Part shown: positions 29,233 through 36,316 of the stretch, one piece after another
How positions within the stretch are numbered: position 1 is the stretch's first letter
How the letters are laid out: every line of letters starts with the position of its first letter
Notes under the pieces: generated by a model
Database searches by the model: none
The model's input: the letters and a program-made list of their open reading frames with translations, nothing else
What the model was told of the DNA's origin: nothing
Program-made: the position numbers and the translations under genes
NCBI GenBank assembly: GCA_002728135.1
Contig: PBVE01000020.1
Location: 1 to 64,000 of the forward strand
Reading direction: 5' to 3'
Length of the DNA: 64,000 nucleotides
Origin: Rhodospirillaceae bacterium
Lineage (GTDB): Bacteria; Pseudomonadota; Alphaproteobacteria; UBA828

Positions 29233-29539
29233 GCGCTCATAGCTCAGGTGGTAGAGCAACTGACTTTCGATTGGGAGCCCTCCTAGGAAACTAGGGGGTG
29301 AAAAGACGTCAAATTCGGGGAACCCTTAAGATTTTTTATCTTTGGCAATCCCGAGCCAAGCCCAGATAAGACATTTTTTGTAATTCTGTGGAAGGTGTAG
29401 AGACTAGACGGCGTCCACCTTCGTCTTGATAAGGACATGGTGAAGGGATAGTCCGGGCTACAAACCCTTTTGGGGCGACGAAAGTCGTGGTAGTGGAGTA
29501 ATCAGTGGGTCCCAGGTTCGAGTCCTGGTGAGCGCACCA
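29233..29539 (+). tRNA. tRNA-Lys(UUU), interrupted by a group I intron
   Basis: Exons at 29233-29267 and 29499-29539 join to a 76-nt tRNA including an encoded CCA. The acceptor pairs GCGCTCA with TGAGCGC. The D-stem is GCTC/GAGC, the anticodon stem ACTGA/TCAGT and the T-stem CCAGG/CCTGG. The spliced anticodon loop reads CTTTTAA, giving anticodon UUU. The break falls between U35 and U36, inside the anticodon, so the tRNA cannot work unless spliced. The flanking genes are tgt upstream and a rho-independent terminator 54 bp downstream. Confidence 0.93.
29268..29498 (+). ncRNA. group I self-splicing intron in tRNA-Lys(UUU), 231 nt, ORF-less
   Basis: The 5' splice site follows a U (29267) that can form the U-G wobble with 29274 in P1 (CUUU with GGAG 29274-29277). 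The 3' end is a G (29498, omega-G). The guide bases GAUUG (29269-29273) pair with the 3' exon UAAUC (29499-29503) as P10, fixing both splice sites. P2 is a hairpin with a GAAA loop at 29287-29290. P3 can form from GACG (29305-29308) and CGTC (29412-29415), P4 from CGGG (29316-29319) and CCCG (29350-29353), and P7 from GACTA (29402-29406) and TAGTC (29449-29453). The motif GACTAGACGG is the usual group I R element. P9 has a CGAC-GAAA-GTCG hairpin (29476-29487). There is no endonuclease gene. Small size and tRNA anticodon location suggest subgroup IC3. Confidence 0.92.
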
Positions 29540-29867
29540 TTTTTTTGAACTTTTTAAAAGCGGGTTTTATATAACAAAAACAATATCTTAGAAGCACCCT
29601 TTGAGAATGAGGGTGCATTTTTTTTGCCTATTTTTTAGGCATATGATACACAGATGATACATTTTTTTTTAAAATGGATTCTTAGTCGTAAGAAAATTTG
29701 TGTTGAACGTAAGAAAAATGCTCTACCTCAAATTTACTTTGGCTATTACAGATATACAAATTAACTGTCGTTATAGCCTTGGGTTTTAGAGGCAAATAAG
29801 ACATGATTTATTACAAAGACAAAATATACTCGTTATATTATACAACTTCTTCACAGAGGCAAAAAAG
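29540..29867. other. intergenic stretch behind tRNA-Lys
   Basis: 328 bp without a convincing gene. It holds the terminator at 29594-29625 and two copies of the octamer ATGATACA (29643-29650 and 29654-29661) separated by CAG. A T-run follows. Stops are frequent in all frames between 29670 and 29860. Direct repeats next to a tRNA 3' end can be leftovers of integrase binding sites, but nothing here proves it. Confidence 0.5.
29594..29625 (+). terminator. rho-independent terminator after tRNA-Lys
   Basis: A perfect 7-bp stem GCACCCT (29594-29600) / AGGGTGC (29610-29616) with a 9-base loop is followed by A and a run of at least seven T. It ends the tRNA-Lys transcript. Confidence 0.85.
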
Positions 29868-30203
29868 ATGGCTTTTACTTACAAAGGATTTATCAAAGAT
29901 ACGGACCCTCTGTTAGAGAAAGGGTCAAGAATTTTGTCCGGGGCAAACTTGAACAGCGTCTCAAAGATCTCATCATCATCATCATCATCAACGCAGGAGT
30001 ATAAAATAAAACAAGGCAACGCTGTAAAGAAATCAGATCGAAACCGGTTTATTATTGAGGAGTTTGAGGATGGGGCAAGAATCATTGATATTGCTGCAAA
30101 TCCATTCGTGAATATAAAATATGCTGCAGTCCGTAGAGTGATTATCAACAGCATGGGGTATAATAATTACAAGAGAATTCTTCATGGGAGAAGCTCCTCA
30201 TAA
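29868..30203 (+). CDS. hypothetical protein with seven-Ser microsatellite tract
   Basis: A 111-residue ORF with ATG at 29868, eight bases after AGAGG (29855-29859). I recognise no family. The first third is polar; seven Ser residues at about 35-41 are encoded by seven consecutive TCA codons. The last 60 residues (from RNRFIIEEFEDGARIIDIA onward) are rich in Ile, Val and Ala and could form helices of a small DNA-binding fold, but this is a guess. It stands alone between a terminator and a 493-bp non-coding stretch. It may be a small accessory gene or a remnant; codon use and isolation make it less secure than its neighbours. Confidence 0.4.
   Translation: MAFTYKGFIKDTDPLLEKGSRILSGANLNSVSKISSSSSSSTQEYKIKQGNAVKKSDRNRFIIEEFEDGARIIDIAANPFVNIKYAAVRRVIINSMGYNNYKRILHGRSSS
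29970..29990 (+). repeat. (TCA)7 trinucleotide repeat
   Basis: Seven perfect TCA units, in frame with the ORF at 29868, where they encode seven Ser. Length change by slippage would alter the protein by whole residues without frameshift. Confidence 0.9.
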
Positions 30204-30696
30204 GGGAAGAAACCGCTAAACTAAGGATTTAAATCATCAGATGAGGCGGGAGTTATAATTGGATAATCAAATAATATTGGCTTGATTTTTAAAATAAATA
30301 CGATTAAATAATAAGCATGTATCAAGATCGGTTATGCCCGAGCCAACCGAGGCAACCCGCCCACGGTGGATAGATGATACGCCACAAGGAAAAACGAGGG
30401 ACTCCATGTTAAATCTTACTGTTTTAACTCCATAGCAATCACTACACATCCATTTTTACTTCAAGGCTATTTTGCCTTGTAGGAGTTGCGTGGTGAATGG
30501 TTCGAAAGTTAGTAGAGCGAAATTGAACGCTATAAGGTTCATCGGTGATAAAGGTTCATCGATGATAAGGCTCATCGGTGGTGCAAGGCCCACGGTCTAG
30601 ACCTGGTAAAAAGGGCAGAAAATAATTCCACAAAAACGATCCATAAATCCGCGCACTATGAATTTTATAACAATGCAGATTAATGGAGAATAAAAA
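30204..30696. other. 493-bp non-coding stretch with repeats and hairpins
   Basis: No ORF longer than a few dozen codons with a ribosome binding site is seen. The stretch holds a patch richer in G+C than its surroundings (about 30325-30400), a hairpin CAAGGC-TATTTT-GCCTTG (30462-30479), and three tandem 16-bp repeats (30534-30582). It ends in the leader of the Tat-signal gene. A structured RNA or a control region for the downstream pair is possible. Confidence 0.5.
30534..30582 (+). repeat. three tandem 16-bp repeats (AAGGTTCATCGGTGAT type)
   Basis: Copies are at 30534-30549 (AAGGTTCATCGGTGAT), 30551-30566 (one mismatch, A for G at position 12) and 30567-30582 (two mismatches). The spacing of 17 and 16 bp puts them close to one and a half helical turns apart. 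They lie about 115 bp upstream of the ATG at 30697. Confidence 0.85.
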
Positions 30697-31278
30697 ATGA
30701 CATTATGTACTAGACGCTTTTTTTTGATTGGATCCTCTGCAGGACTTGCCTCTGCGACCTTAACTCGCTTTATTTCATTTTATGAAAATAATGGTGAACC
30801 AATCATCGAAACTCCACAGGTTACTGAAAACACTCTTTACATTTGTGCTGATCAAGAATTTCAGATTGGTCTAAACAGACACCCATTAAAAATTGATCCT
30901 CCTAATGGGAGTCTTATTGATTATCTTGTGAAGAATCGTGGGGAGAAATATCCCAATAACCCAGAAGATTTTGAATATTATGACATGGAATATGGATACA
31001 GCCATACTGATTTAGGGGGCAGCGTTCCATATGACCTTTGGATTGATGATGCAGCTAGAACAGGACCATCTGCTGATGCTTATACTTTTTTACAACCATT
31101 AAATATTGGTGTTGATACTCATACAGATGGGAAAACATACAACGGACTTGAATTTTATGATGGTCCAGTGATGGGCAGTGATTATCTTGGGGTTCATGCT
31201 GTAGATGGTCCCAGCATTTCTCTATTGCAGCACCGTCTTAATTTATTGGGTGCTAATGTTTTAATTAAATTAGTATAG
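30697..31278 (+). CDS. orphan exported protein with a twin-arginine-like signal
   Basis: A 193-residue protein of no family I recognise. The N-terminus TRRFFLIGSSAGLASATL has consecutive arginines followed by Phe-Phe-Leu and a weakly hydrophobic stretch, as in Tat signals; a typical AxA cleavage site is not evident, so it could be an anchored form. The mature part is acidic and rich in Asp, Gly and Tyr (EDFEYYDMEYGYSHTDLGG; DDAARTGPSADAYTFLQP), suggesting a folded periplasmic domain. The ATG has GGAG nine bases upstream. It is followed 12 bp later by a second unknown gene. The tatABC genes at 6337-7891 could serve its export. Confidence 0.65.
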   Translation: MTLCTRRFFLIGSSAGLASATLTRFISFYENNGEPIIETPQVTENTLYICADQEFQIGLNRHPLKIDPPNGSLIDYLVKNRGEKYPNNPEDFEYYDMEYGYSHTDLGGSVPYDLWIDDAARTGPSADAYTFLQPLNIGVDTHTDGKTYNGLEFYDGPVMGSDYLGVHAVDGPSISLLQHRLNLLGANVLIKLV

Positions 31279-31290
31279 GGAGGGGCGTTA

Positions 31291-31632
31291 ATGTTTGGAT
31301 TACCAAAACATTGTGTGTGGGAAGCACGAGAGTATTTTAATTATTCTAATGATGATCTAAGTGAGTTGAGAAAGTTTATAGTTGATACTTACTACAATGC
31401 TTTTGTAAGGCATCGCATTCAAGATGAGATGCTCACTGGGGATTACCGACAGAGAAAAGTCATTGTTAATGGAAAAGTGCGAGATTGGAGAAGTCTTGTA
31501 TGGAATGATTTTCATATGGAAGAAAGAGACGGACTTCAGGTGATTGAGATCAGGCCTGACGATGAATATGATCTGATAATAACTATGAGTAATTGGGAAT
31601 TAGAAAGGTTGTGGAAGGAGGCTTGCCATTAG
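31291..31632 (+). CDS. hypothetical protein, second gene of the orphan pair
   Basis: A 113-residue soluble protein with no family I recognise. It is rich in aromatic and charged residues (TYYNAFVRHRIQDEMLTGDY; VRDWRSLVWNDFHMEERDGL) and has no signal peptide or transmembrane helix. A strong ribosome binding site (GGAGGGG at 31279-31285) precedes the ATG at 31291. It starts 12 bp after the Tat-signal gene and is followed by a terminator, so the two form a self-contained unit. A cytoplasmic partner or chaperone for the exported protein is conceivable but unsupported. Confidence 0.6.
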   Translation: MFGLPKHCVWEAREYFNYSNDDLSELRKFIVDTYYNAFVRHRIQDEMLTGDYRQRKVIVNGKVRDWRSLVWNDFHMEERDGLQVIEIRPDDEYDLIITMSNWELERLWKEACH

Positions 31633-31675
31633 TAATAAATTAACAGATTCTTGTGTGAAATATAACTACTTTAAA

Positions 31676-31705
31676 ACGACAGTCCAACTGGGCTGTCGTT
31701 TTTTT
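31676..31705 (+). terminator. rho-independent terminator closing the orphan pair
   Basis: A stem ACGACAG (31676-31682) / CTGTCGT (31693-31699) with a 10-base loop is followed by a run of seven T. It lies 44 bp after the stop of the 113-residue ORF. Confidence 0.85.
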
Positions 31706-31741
31706 AAGATAGTTGTCAATTTCTAAGCCACAGGATATTAA

Positions 31742-32248
31742 GTGTTATGCAAAATTGTTCAAAGTATGCCAATCGTTAGGCCCATCCCTTTCATACAGAT
31801 TTGTAGCCGTGAGGCTGCCCGAGAGTCTGACATCAGTGCGTATGATGGTGTAATTACTATAGAAGATACGACTGAGAAAAACCCCTTTCGTGTTGAACTT
31901 GATTACCCATTACAGCTAGTTCTGCGTTTTGATGACATTCAAATACCTATTGATCAGTGGGTAGCTGCAGATGAAAGTCATGTGCTCTCTGCACTTAACT
32001 TTGCAAGACAGTGGGATCAACCATCATTACTTATTCATTGCACTGCAGGAATCAGTCGATCACCTGCGATCGCATTAGCTATTTTGGCGGATTTTTATGG
32101 TAAGGGGAGGGAGGTAGATTCTATTGAGGAACTTTTAAAAGTAGCTATTTTGTGTAAGCCAAATAAAAGGATTGTTGAAATTACGGATACACTACTTGTT
32201 CGAGAAGGAAAATTATTAGAAGAATTAAGTCGTGTTCTTGATTGCTAA
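31742..32248 (+). CDS. small tyrosine phosphatase-like protein
   Basis: A 168-residue cytoplasmic protein with the PTP active-site loop HCTAGISRSPA (HCx5R: Cys about residue 100, Arg about 106). An upstream Asp-rich segment (LRFDDIQIP) could supply the general acid. It resembles the predicted protein-tyrosine phosphatases (COG5350 type) of alphaproteobacteria. Substrate unknown. The start is GTG at 31742 with AGGA about eight bases upstream; ATG 31766 would shorten it by eight residues. It stands alone after the terminator of the orphan pair and before the pentapeptide-repeat gene. Confidence 0.8.
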   Translation: MLCKIVQSMPIVRPIPFIQICSREAARESDISAYDGVITIEDTTEKNPFRVELDYPLQLVLRFDDIQIPIDQWVAADESHVLSALNFARQWDQPSLLIHCTAGISRSPAIALAILADFYGKGREVDSIEELLKVAILCKPNKRIVEITDTLLVREGKLLEELSRVLDC

Positions 32249-32376
32249 TTTTATTTTAAATAAAAATATAAATTTGCATCAATTATTTTCATAAGTCTAT
32301 CTTCTAAAAGCTTCCTTTAGGTTATATCATAATGTTAAAGATTAATATATTCATATAATTAAAGGTTGGAACAAAT

Positions 32377-33087
32377 ATGGCTAATCTTCAACCAAATATA
32401 GATACAATCAAAAGTGGAAATTTAGTTGGAGCAGACCTATCTGGTATGGATTTGCGTAGTTACAAATTTCGTAAGGCAAACCTTAAAGGTGCTAATCTAA
32501 GTCATTGTAACATTGTTGAGGTTGACTTTTGGGGTGCTAACCTACAAGGGGCAACTTTAGATAATGCGAATGCAAGATTAGCCTCTATGCAGGGAGCTGA
32601 CCTGTCAGGTTCTATGTGTGTGGAGGTTAATTTTTGGGGTGTGAATTTTAAAATTGCTAATATGAGCGGAGCAGTTCTTCATAATTCTACCATTGCTCAA
32701 GCAGATTTGCCCGGTGCAATTTGTGATGCAGCTAATTTCAGTAGTTCTAATATGTTTGGGGTGGATTTACGTTTGGCATCACTCAAAGAATGTAATTTTG
32801 GTAAAGTAGATCTATCTGGTAGTCGTCTCGATAGTGCAAATTTTACTAAATCAAATTTTAGAAATAGCGAATTAATTAATGCTACTGCTCGAGGTGTAGA
32901 TTTTTCCTATTGTGATTTTAATAGTGCTAATCTCGAGGACGCTAATCTACGGGGAGCAAACCTTTCACATGCAGATTTTACATCTTCTAATCTAAGAGAT
33001 GCTTCTTTTCTTGATTCAATTATGAAAAATACTGTAATGCCTGATGGTACTATTAACGATCAATCTATTAGAACATGGTCAAACTAA
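32377..33087 (+). CDS. pentapeptide-repeat protein
   Basis: A 236-residue protein made almost wholly of A(D/N)LxG-type pentapeptides (for example GADLSGMDLRSYKFRKANLK), predicting a right-handed quadrilateral beta-helix of about 40 repeats. The C-terminal VMPDGTINDQS tail is frequent in such proteins. There is no signal peptide. The fold is shared with DNA-mimicking gyrase protectors such as Qnr and MfpA, but most pentapeptide proteins have no known role, and nothing here singles out gyrase. It is a single gene with about 130 bp upstream. Confidence 0.88.
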   Translation: MANLQPNIDTIKSGNLVGADLSGMDLRSYKFRKANLKGANLSHCNIVEVDFWGANLQGATLDNANARLASMQGADLSGSMCVEVNFWGVNFKIANMSGAVLHNSTIAQADLPGAICDAANFSSSNMFGVDLRLASLKECNFGKVDLSGSRLDSANFTKSNFRNSELINATARGVDFSYCDFNSANLEDANLRGANLSHADFTSSNLRDASFLDSIMKNTVMPDGTINDQSIRTWSN

Positions 33088-33121
33088 ATATGGGATGTTC
33101 ATCATTATTTAAGGCTTAAAA

Positions 33122-34003
33122 ATGGGACCTAACATTGCTTTTCTTGGTACTGGGCTGATGGGTGCCCCTATGGCAAGGAACTTAATTTTAGCAAAATATA
33201 GTCTAAAACTGTGGAATCGTTCTCAAGAAAAATTAATTCCATTAGTTAACATTGGAGGAGAAGCTACAGAATTTTCTGAATCTGTAGTTAGAAATGCCGA
33301 TATTATTTGCATGATGCTTGAGAATGGACCAGTAGTTGAGGAAGTTTTATTTAATCAGAGGTTACTAGATAATATTAAAAAACATGCCGTTGTAATTGAT
33401 ATGAGTTCTATACCTCCAGAGCTGGCACAAGAACATAGCAAAAAACTAGGACAATTAGGGATATATCATATAGATGCCCCTGTTTCTGGAGGAACAACAG
33501 GTGCTGATGAAGGGTCACTAGCCATTATGGCTGGTGGAGATTTTGATGTTTTTAATAAAATAGTAGATTTTTTTACTCCCTTAGGGACAGCCACTTATGT
33601 GGGGCCATCTGGTTCAGGTCAAATAGCAAAACTTGCAAATCAAATAATCTGTGGTGGATATCTTACCGCTGTTGCTGAAGGCCTTACTTTAGCTGCTGCA
33701 GGAGGTGCTAATATTGCGAAAGTAAGAGAGGCCTTAATGGGTGGATTTGCAGACAGTAAGGTATTACAAATACATGGTAATCGTATGGTAGATAGAAAAT
33801 TTGAGCCGGGGGGGAAATGTCATATTTTCTTGAAGGACTTAAATACAGTTCTGTCTACTGCGAACAAGCTAGATTTAGATTTACCTACAGCAAAACTTGT
33901 CAATGAAATTTATACTGAGGTCTGTAATCTTGGTTGGGGAGATCTAGACCAAGCTGCTTCTTTACTTGCTATTGAAAATAAAAATTCTAGCATAAAAAAA
34001 TAA
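33122..34003 (+). CDS. NAD(P)-dependent beta-hydroxyacid dehydrogenase (3-hydroxyisobutyrate dehydrogenase family)
   Basis: A 293-residue two-domain oxidoreductase. The Rossmann motif is LGTGLMGAPMARN, the substrate loop DAPVSGGTTGADEG, and the catalytic Lys lies in GQIAKLANQI (about residue 170). The family includes 3-hydroxyisobutyrate, tartronate-semialdehyde and L-threonate dehydrogenases, and the substrate cannot be told apart from sequence alone. It is convergent with a DenD-like gene; together with a second family member at 36317 it suggests handling of C3-C4 hydroxyacids. Confidence 0.85.
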   Translation: MGPNIAFLGTGLMGAPMARNLILAKYSLKLWNRSQEKLIPLVNIGGEATEFSESVVRNADIICMMLENGPVVEEVLFNQRLLDNIKKHAVVIDMSSIPPELAQEHSKKLGQLGIYHIDAPVSGGTTGADEGSLAIMAGGDFDVFNKIVDFFTPLGTATYVGPSGSGQIAKLANQIICGGYLTAVAEGLTLAAAGGANIAKVREALMGGFADSKVLQIHGNRMVDRKFEPGGKCHIFLKDLNTVLSTANKLDLDLPTAKLVNEIYTEVCNLGWGDLDQAASLLAIENKNSSIKK

Positions 34004-34040
34004 CATATATTTTATAAAGACTTATATTTATGAATTAGCT

Positions 34041-35036
34041 TTAGTTGTTTTCATTCATATAGTCATCAATATATTGATGAATTATGTCTTCAAGTTGAGA
34101 ACACTTTGTGATTCCAAGACCACTAGCCCTATCAAAAAGCACTTGTGCCGGCCATTTTTCACAAATATTTTGAATTGACATATCAGGTTGATCAATAATT
34201 TTACCTAAAGGTTTATTTATTTTAACTTTTAATAATGCATCTATCATTTCTGATACGCTTGTACTTATATTGGGAAAGTTTATTGTTCTATCATCACCCA
34301 TAAAATTTTTATCAACTTCATGAAGTTTAACAATTCCCTCTACAGCATCTTTGTAACCACCAATTGCAATTTTTGTACTCCTGCTTACGGGCAGAAAATG
34401 ATCTTTTCCTGCAAGCGGTTCCCTGAATAAACCACTTGCAAAACTTGAAGCGGCTTTATTCGGCTTCCCTGGTCTTATTATTATTGTTGGTAATCTTGCT
34501 CCTCTTCCATCTATATAACCTTTCCGTGAATAGTCGTTAACAATTAATTCGTTAATAGATTTTGTCATACCATAACTATTCTGGGGTACAATTTTAGTGT
34601 AATCACTGACAGAATTTGGCATAAATTCACCACCAAATACTGCGAAGCTACTGGTAAAAATAAATTTTGGTTTTTCTGAAAGTTCACGGCAAGCATTAAG
34701 TATATTAAGTAATCCTGTAATATTTACCTCAATTGCCCTATCTATGTTTTGTTCCGCGTCAGCACTCACTATCGATGCTAAATGGAATATGGATATTGAT
34801 TTACCATTACCTATAATATTTATTATTTCTTTAGTGTTACTTAGGTCAGATATAAAGAATTTTAATCTAGAATCTTCATTCCTAATTCTATAAGAGGTTT
34901 TATTCCTATCAATTAGTAATATTTCTTCAATAGACTCTTTTGATCCATTGGATGATGTTAAAAATCTCGTTTTGAGTAATTCATCTGCAAGTTTAGATCC
35001 AAGAAAACCTGCTCCTCCAGTGATAATTATTTTCAT
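34041..35036 (-). CDS. NAD-dependent epimerase/dehydratase, D-erythronate dehydrogenase (DenD)-like
   Basis: A 331-residue extended short-chain dehydrogenase. TGGAGFLGSKLADELL binds NAD, the catalytic YxxxK is YGMTK, and a TSSFAVFG strand carries the Ser. The overall pattern (GRGARLPTIIIRPGKPN, then a C-terminal substrate domain) resembles DenD, which oxidises D-erythronate to 2-oxo-tetronate. Kinase and decarboxylase partners (OtnK, OtnC) are not in the window, so the substrate is inferred. It is divergent from the DSD1-family gene with 104 bp between. Confidence 0.78.
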   Translation of the reverse strand: MKIIITGGAGFLGSKLADELLKTRFLTSSNGSKESIEEILLIDRNKTSYRIRNEDSRLKFFISDLSNTKEIINIIGNGKSISIFHLASIVSADAEQNIDRAIEVNITGLLNILNACRELSEKPKFIFTSSFAVFGGEFMPNSVSDYTKIVPQNSYGMTKSINELIVNDYSRKGYIDGRGARLPTIIIRPGKPNKAASSFASGLFREPLAGKDHFLPVSRSTKIAIGGYKDAVEGIVKLHEVDKNFMGDDRTINFPNISTSVSEMIDALLKVKINKPLGKIIDQPDMSIQNICEKWPAQVLFDRASGLGITKCSQLEDIIHQYIDDYMNENN

Positions 35037-35140
35037 AGTTTTGTGATCCTAGTCATTTTAAATATCTTATGTATTAAATTTATTTTATATTAAAAATAAA
35101 AAAAGTTATTCTGTTTTAAACAAGAATATTGGAGTTTATT

Positions 35141-36286
35141 ATGTCTGAGATCTATCCTCTGCAATATAATAAAGGCCTGATAGGAAAGCCTGGTAGCATA
35201 AGTGAATTAAATACACCTGCTTTAATCTTAGATTTAGATATTTTAGAAAGTAATATCTTGAAAATGGCACAATTTGCAAAGGAACATCATATTTATCTTA
35301 GACCTCATGCAAAAACTCATAAAAGTATTAAAATTGCACATAAACAGCTTACAGAAGGAGCCCTAGGTGTGTGTTGTGCTACTGTAGGTGAGGCGAGTGT
35401 GATGACAGAAAATGGAATTTCAGGGGTTCTAATAACATCTCCAATTGTGACATCACAAAAAATACAAGAACTTATGCGCCTTCAATCCTATGGAAATTCG
35501 ATTATTGTAACTTCTGACAATAATAAAAATATAAGATTACTTAATGATATTGTTGGTGAAGCTGGCCAAAAGTTGGATGTGATTATTGATATTGATGTTG
35601 GTTTAAATAGGACGGGTGCCAGTGATATAGAATCATCTATATTATTAGCTAAATTAGTTAATAGTTCTAAAAATTTGAATTTTGTCGGTATACAGGGCTA
35701 TGCAGGTCATCTTCAACATCTAAAATCATATAATGAAAGAGTTGAGCTAGTTAAGAAAGATTTAGAAATATTACGGAAAGTTCGTGATACCTTAACATCA
35801 ATTGGACTTAAACCCTCTATAGTAACGGGTGGTGGTACTGGAACACATTTTATTGATGCTAATATTGATATATTTACCGAACTCCAAGTTGGTTCATATT
35901 CTGTGATGGACGTTGAATATTTAGAGATTGAACCAGAGGATATAAAGTGGCCTTATGAACCAGCCTTAACATTGCTCTCAAGTGTTGTAAGTTCTAATCA
36001 ACCGGGTATAGCAACAATAGATGCTGGCCTCAAAGTGTTTGCTACTGATGGTCCGGAGCCAACTATAATAAATGGTGCACCAGAAGACTCTAAATACCAA
36101 TTTTTTGGTGATGAACACGGAAAAATTATTTTAGGTCAGACAAATTCTTTTTTAACCCCTGGGGATTTAATTGAGCTAATAGTCCCTCATTGTGATCCAA
36201 CTATAAATCTTCATGATTACTATTATTGTGTAAGAGGTGATACATTGGTAGATACATGGAATGTTGATGCACGAGGTATGCATTGA
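35141..36286 (+). CDS. DSD1-family PLP enzyme (D-threonine aldolase / D-3-hydroxyaspartate type)
   Basis: A 381-residue fold-III PLP protein. The N-terminal alanine-racemase-like barrel has LNTPALILDLDILESNI and the PLP lysine in LRPHAKTHKS. The C-terminal beta domain carries the metal-site segment VPHCDPTINLHDYYYCVRG, as in D-threonine aldolase and D-threo-3-hydroxyaspartate dehydratase. I use ATG 35141 because GGAG at 35131-35134 precedes it; a TTG at 35129 is also open. The gene could act on D-threonine, 3-hydroxyaspartate or phenylserine-like compounds. It is the only gene on this strand between two minus-strand groups. Confidence 0.85.
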   Translation: MSEIYPLQYNKGLIGKPGSISELNTPALILDLDILESNILKMAQFAKEHHIYLRPHAKTHKSIKIAHKQLTEGALGVCCATVGEASVMTENGISGVLITSPIVTSQKIQELMRLQSYGNSIIVTSDNNKNIRLLNDIVGEAGQKLDVIIDIDVGLNRTGASDIESSILLAKLVNSSKNLNFVGIQGYAGHLQHLKSYNERVELVKKDLEILRKVRDTLTSIGLKPSIVTGGGTGTHFIDANIDIFTELQVGSYSVMDVEYLEIEPEDIKWPYEPALTLLSSVVSSNQPGIATIDAGLKVFATDGPEPTIINGAPEDSKYQFFGDEHGKIILGQTNSFLTPGDLIELIVPHCDPTINLHDYYYCVRGDTLVDTWNVDARGMH

Positions 36287-36316
36287 TTTGATGTCACCAA
36301 ACCATTATGCCTCTAA

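Noticed and set aside
29670-29860. Lys/Arg-rich open segments that might be a decayed integrase
   Set aside because: Stops in every frame and no catalytic Arg-His-Arg-Tyr pattern can be seen; too little to call a pseudogene.
30267-30449. 60-codon minus-strand ORF in the non-coding stretch of the island
   Set aside because: No ribosome binding site, no recognisable domain, and it lies over the GC-richer patch and hairpins; probably chance.
30697-30760. Ordinary Sec signal peptide for the island protein
   Set aside because: The Arg-Arg followed by Phe-Phe-Leu-Ile-Gly and the weakly hydrophobic stretch fit a Tat signal better, so Tat is preferred, though not proven.
29540-32400. Search for a duplicated 3' end of tRNA-Lys marking an attachment site
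   Set aside because: No second copy of the T-arm/acceptor sequence was found in this stretch, so no attR is claimed. A short ATGATACA repeat alone is not enough.
35129-35140. TTG 35129 as start of the DSD1-family gene
   Set aside because: GGAG at 35131-35134 would lie inside the coding part, while it is ideally placed for ATG 35141.
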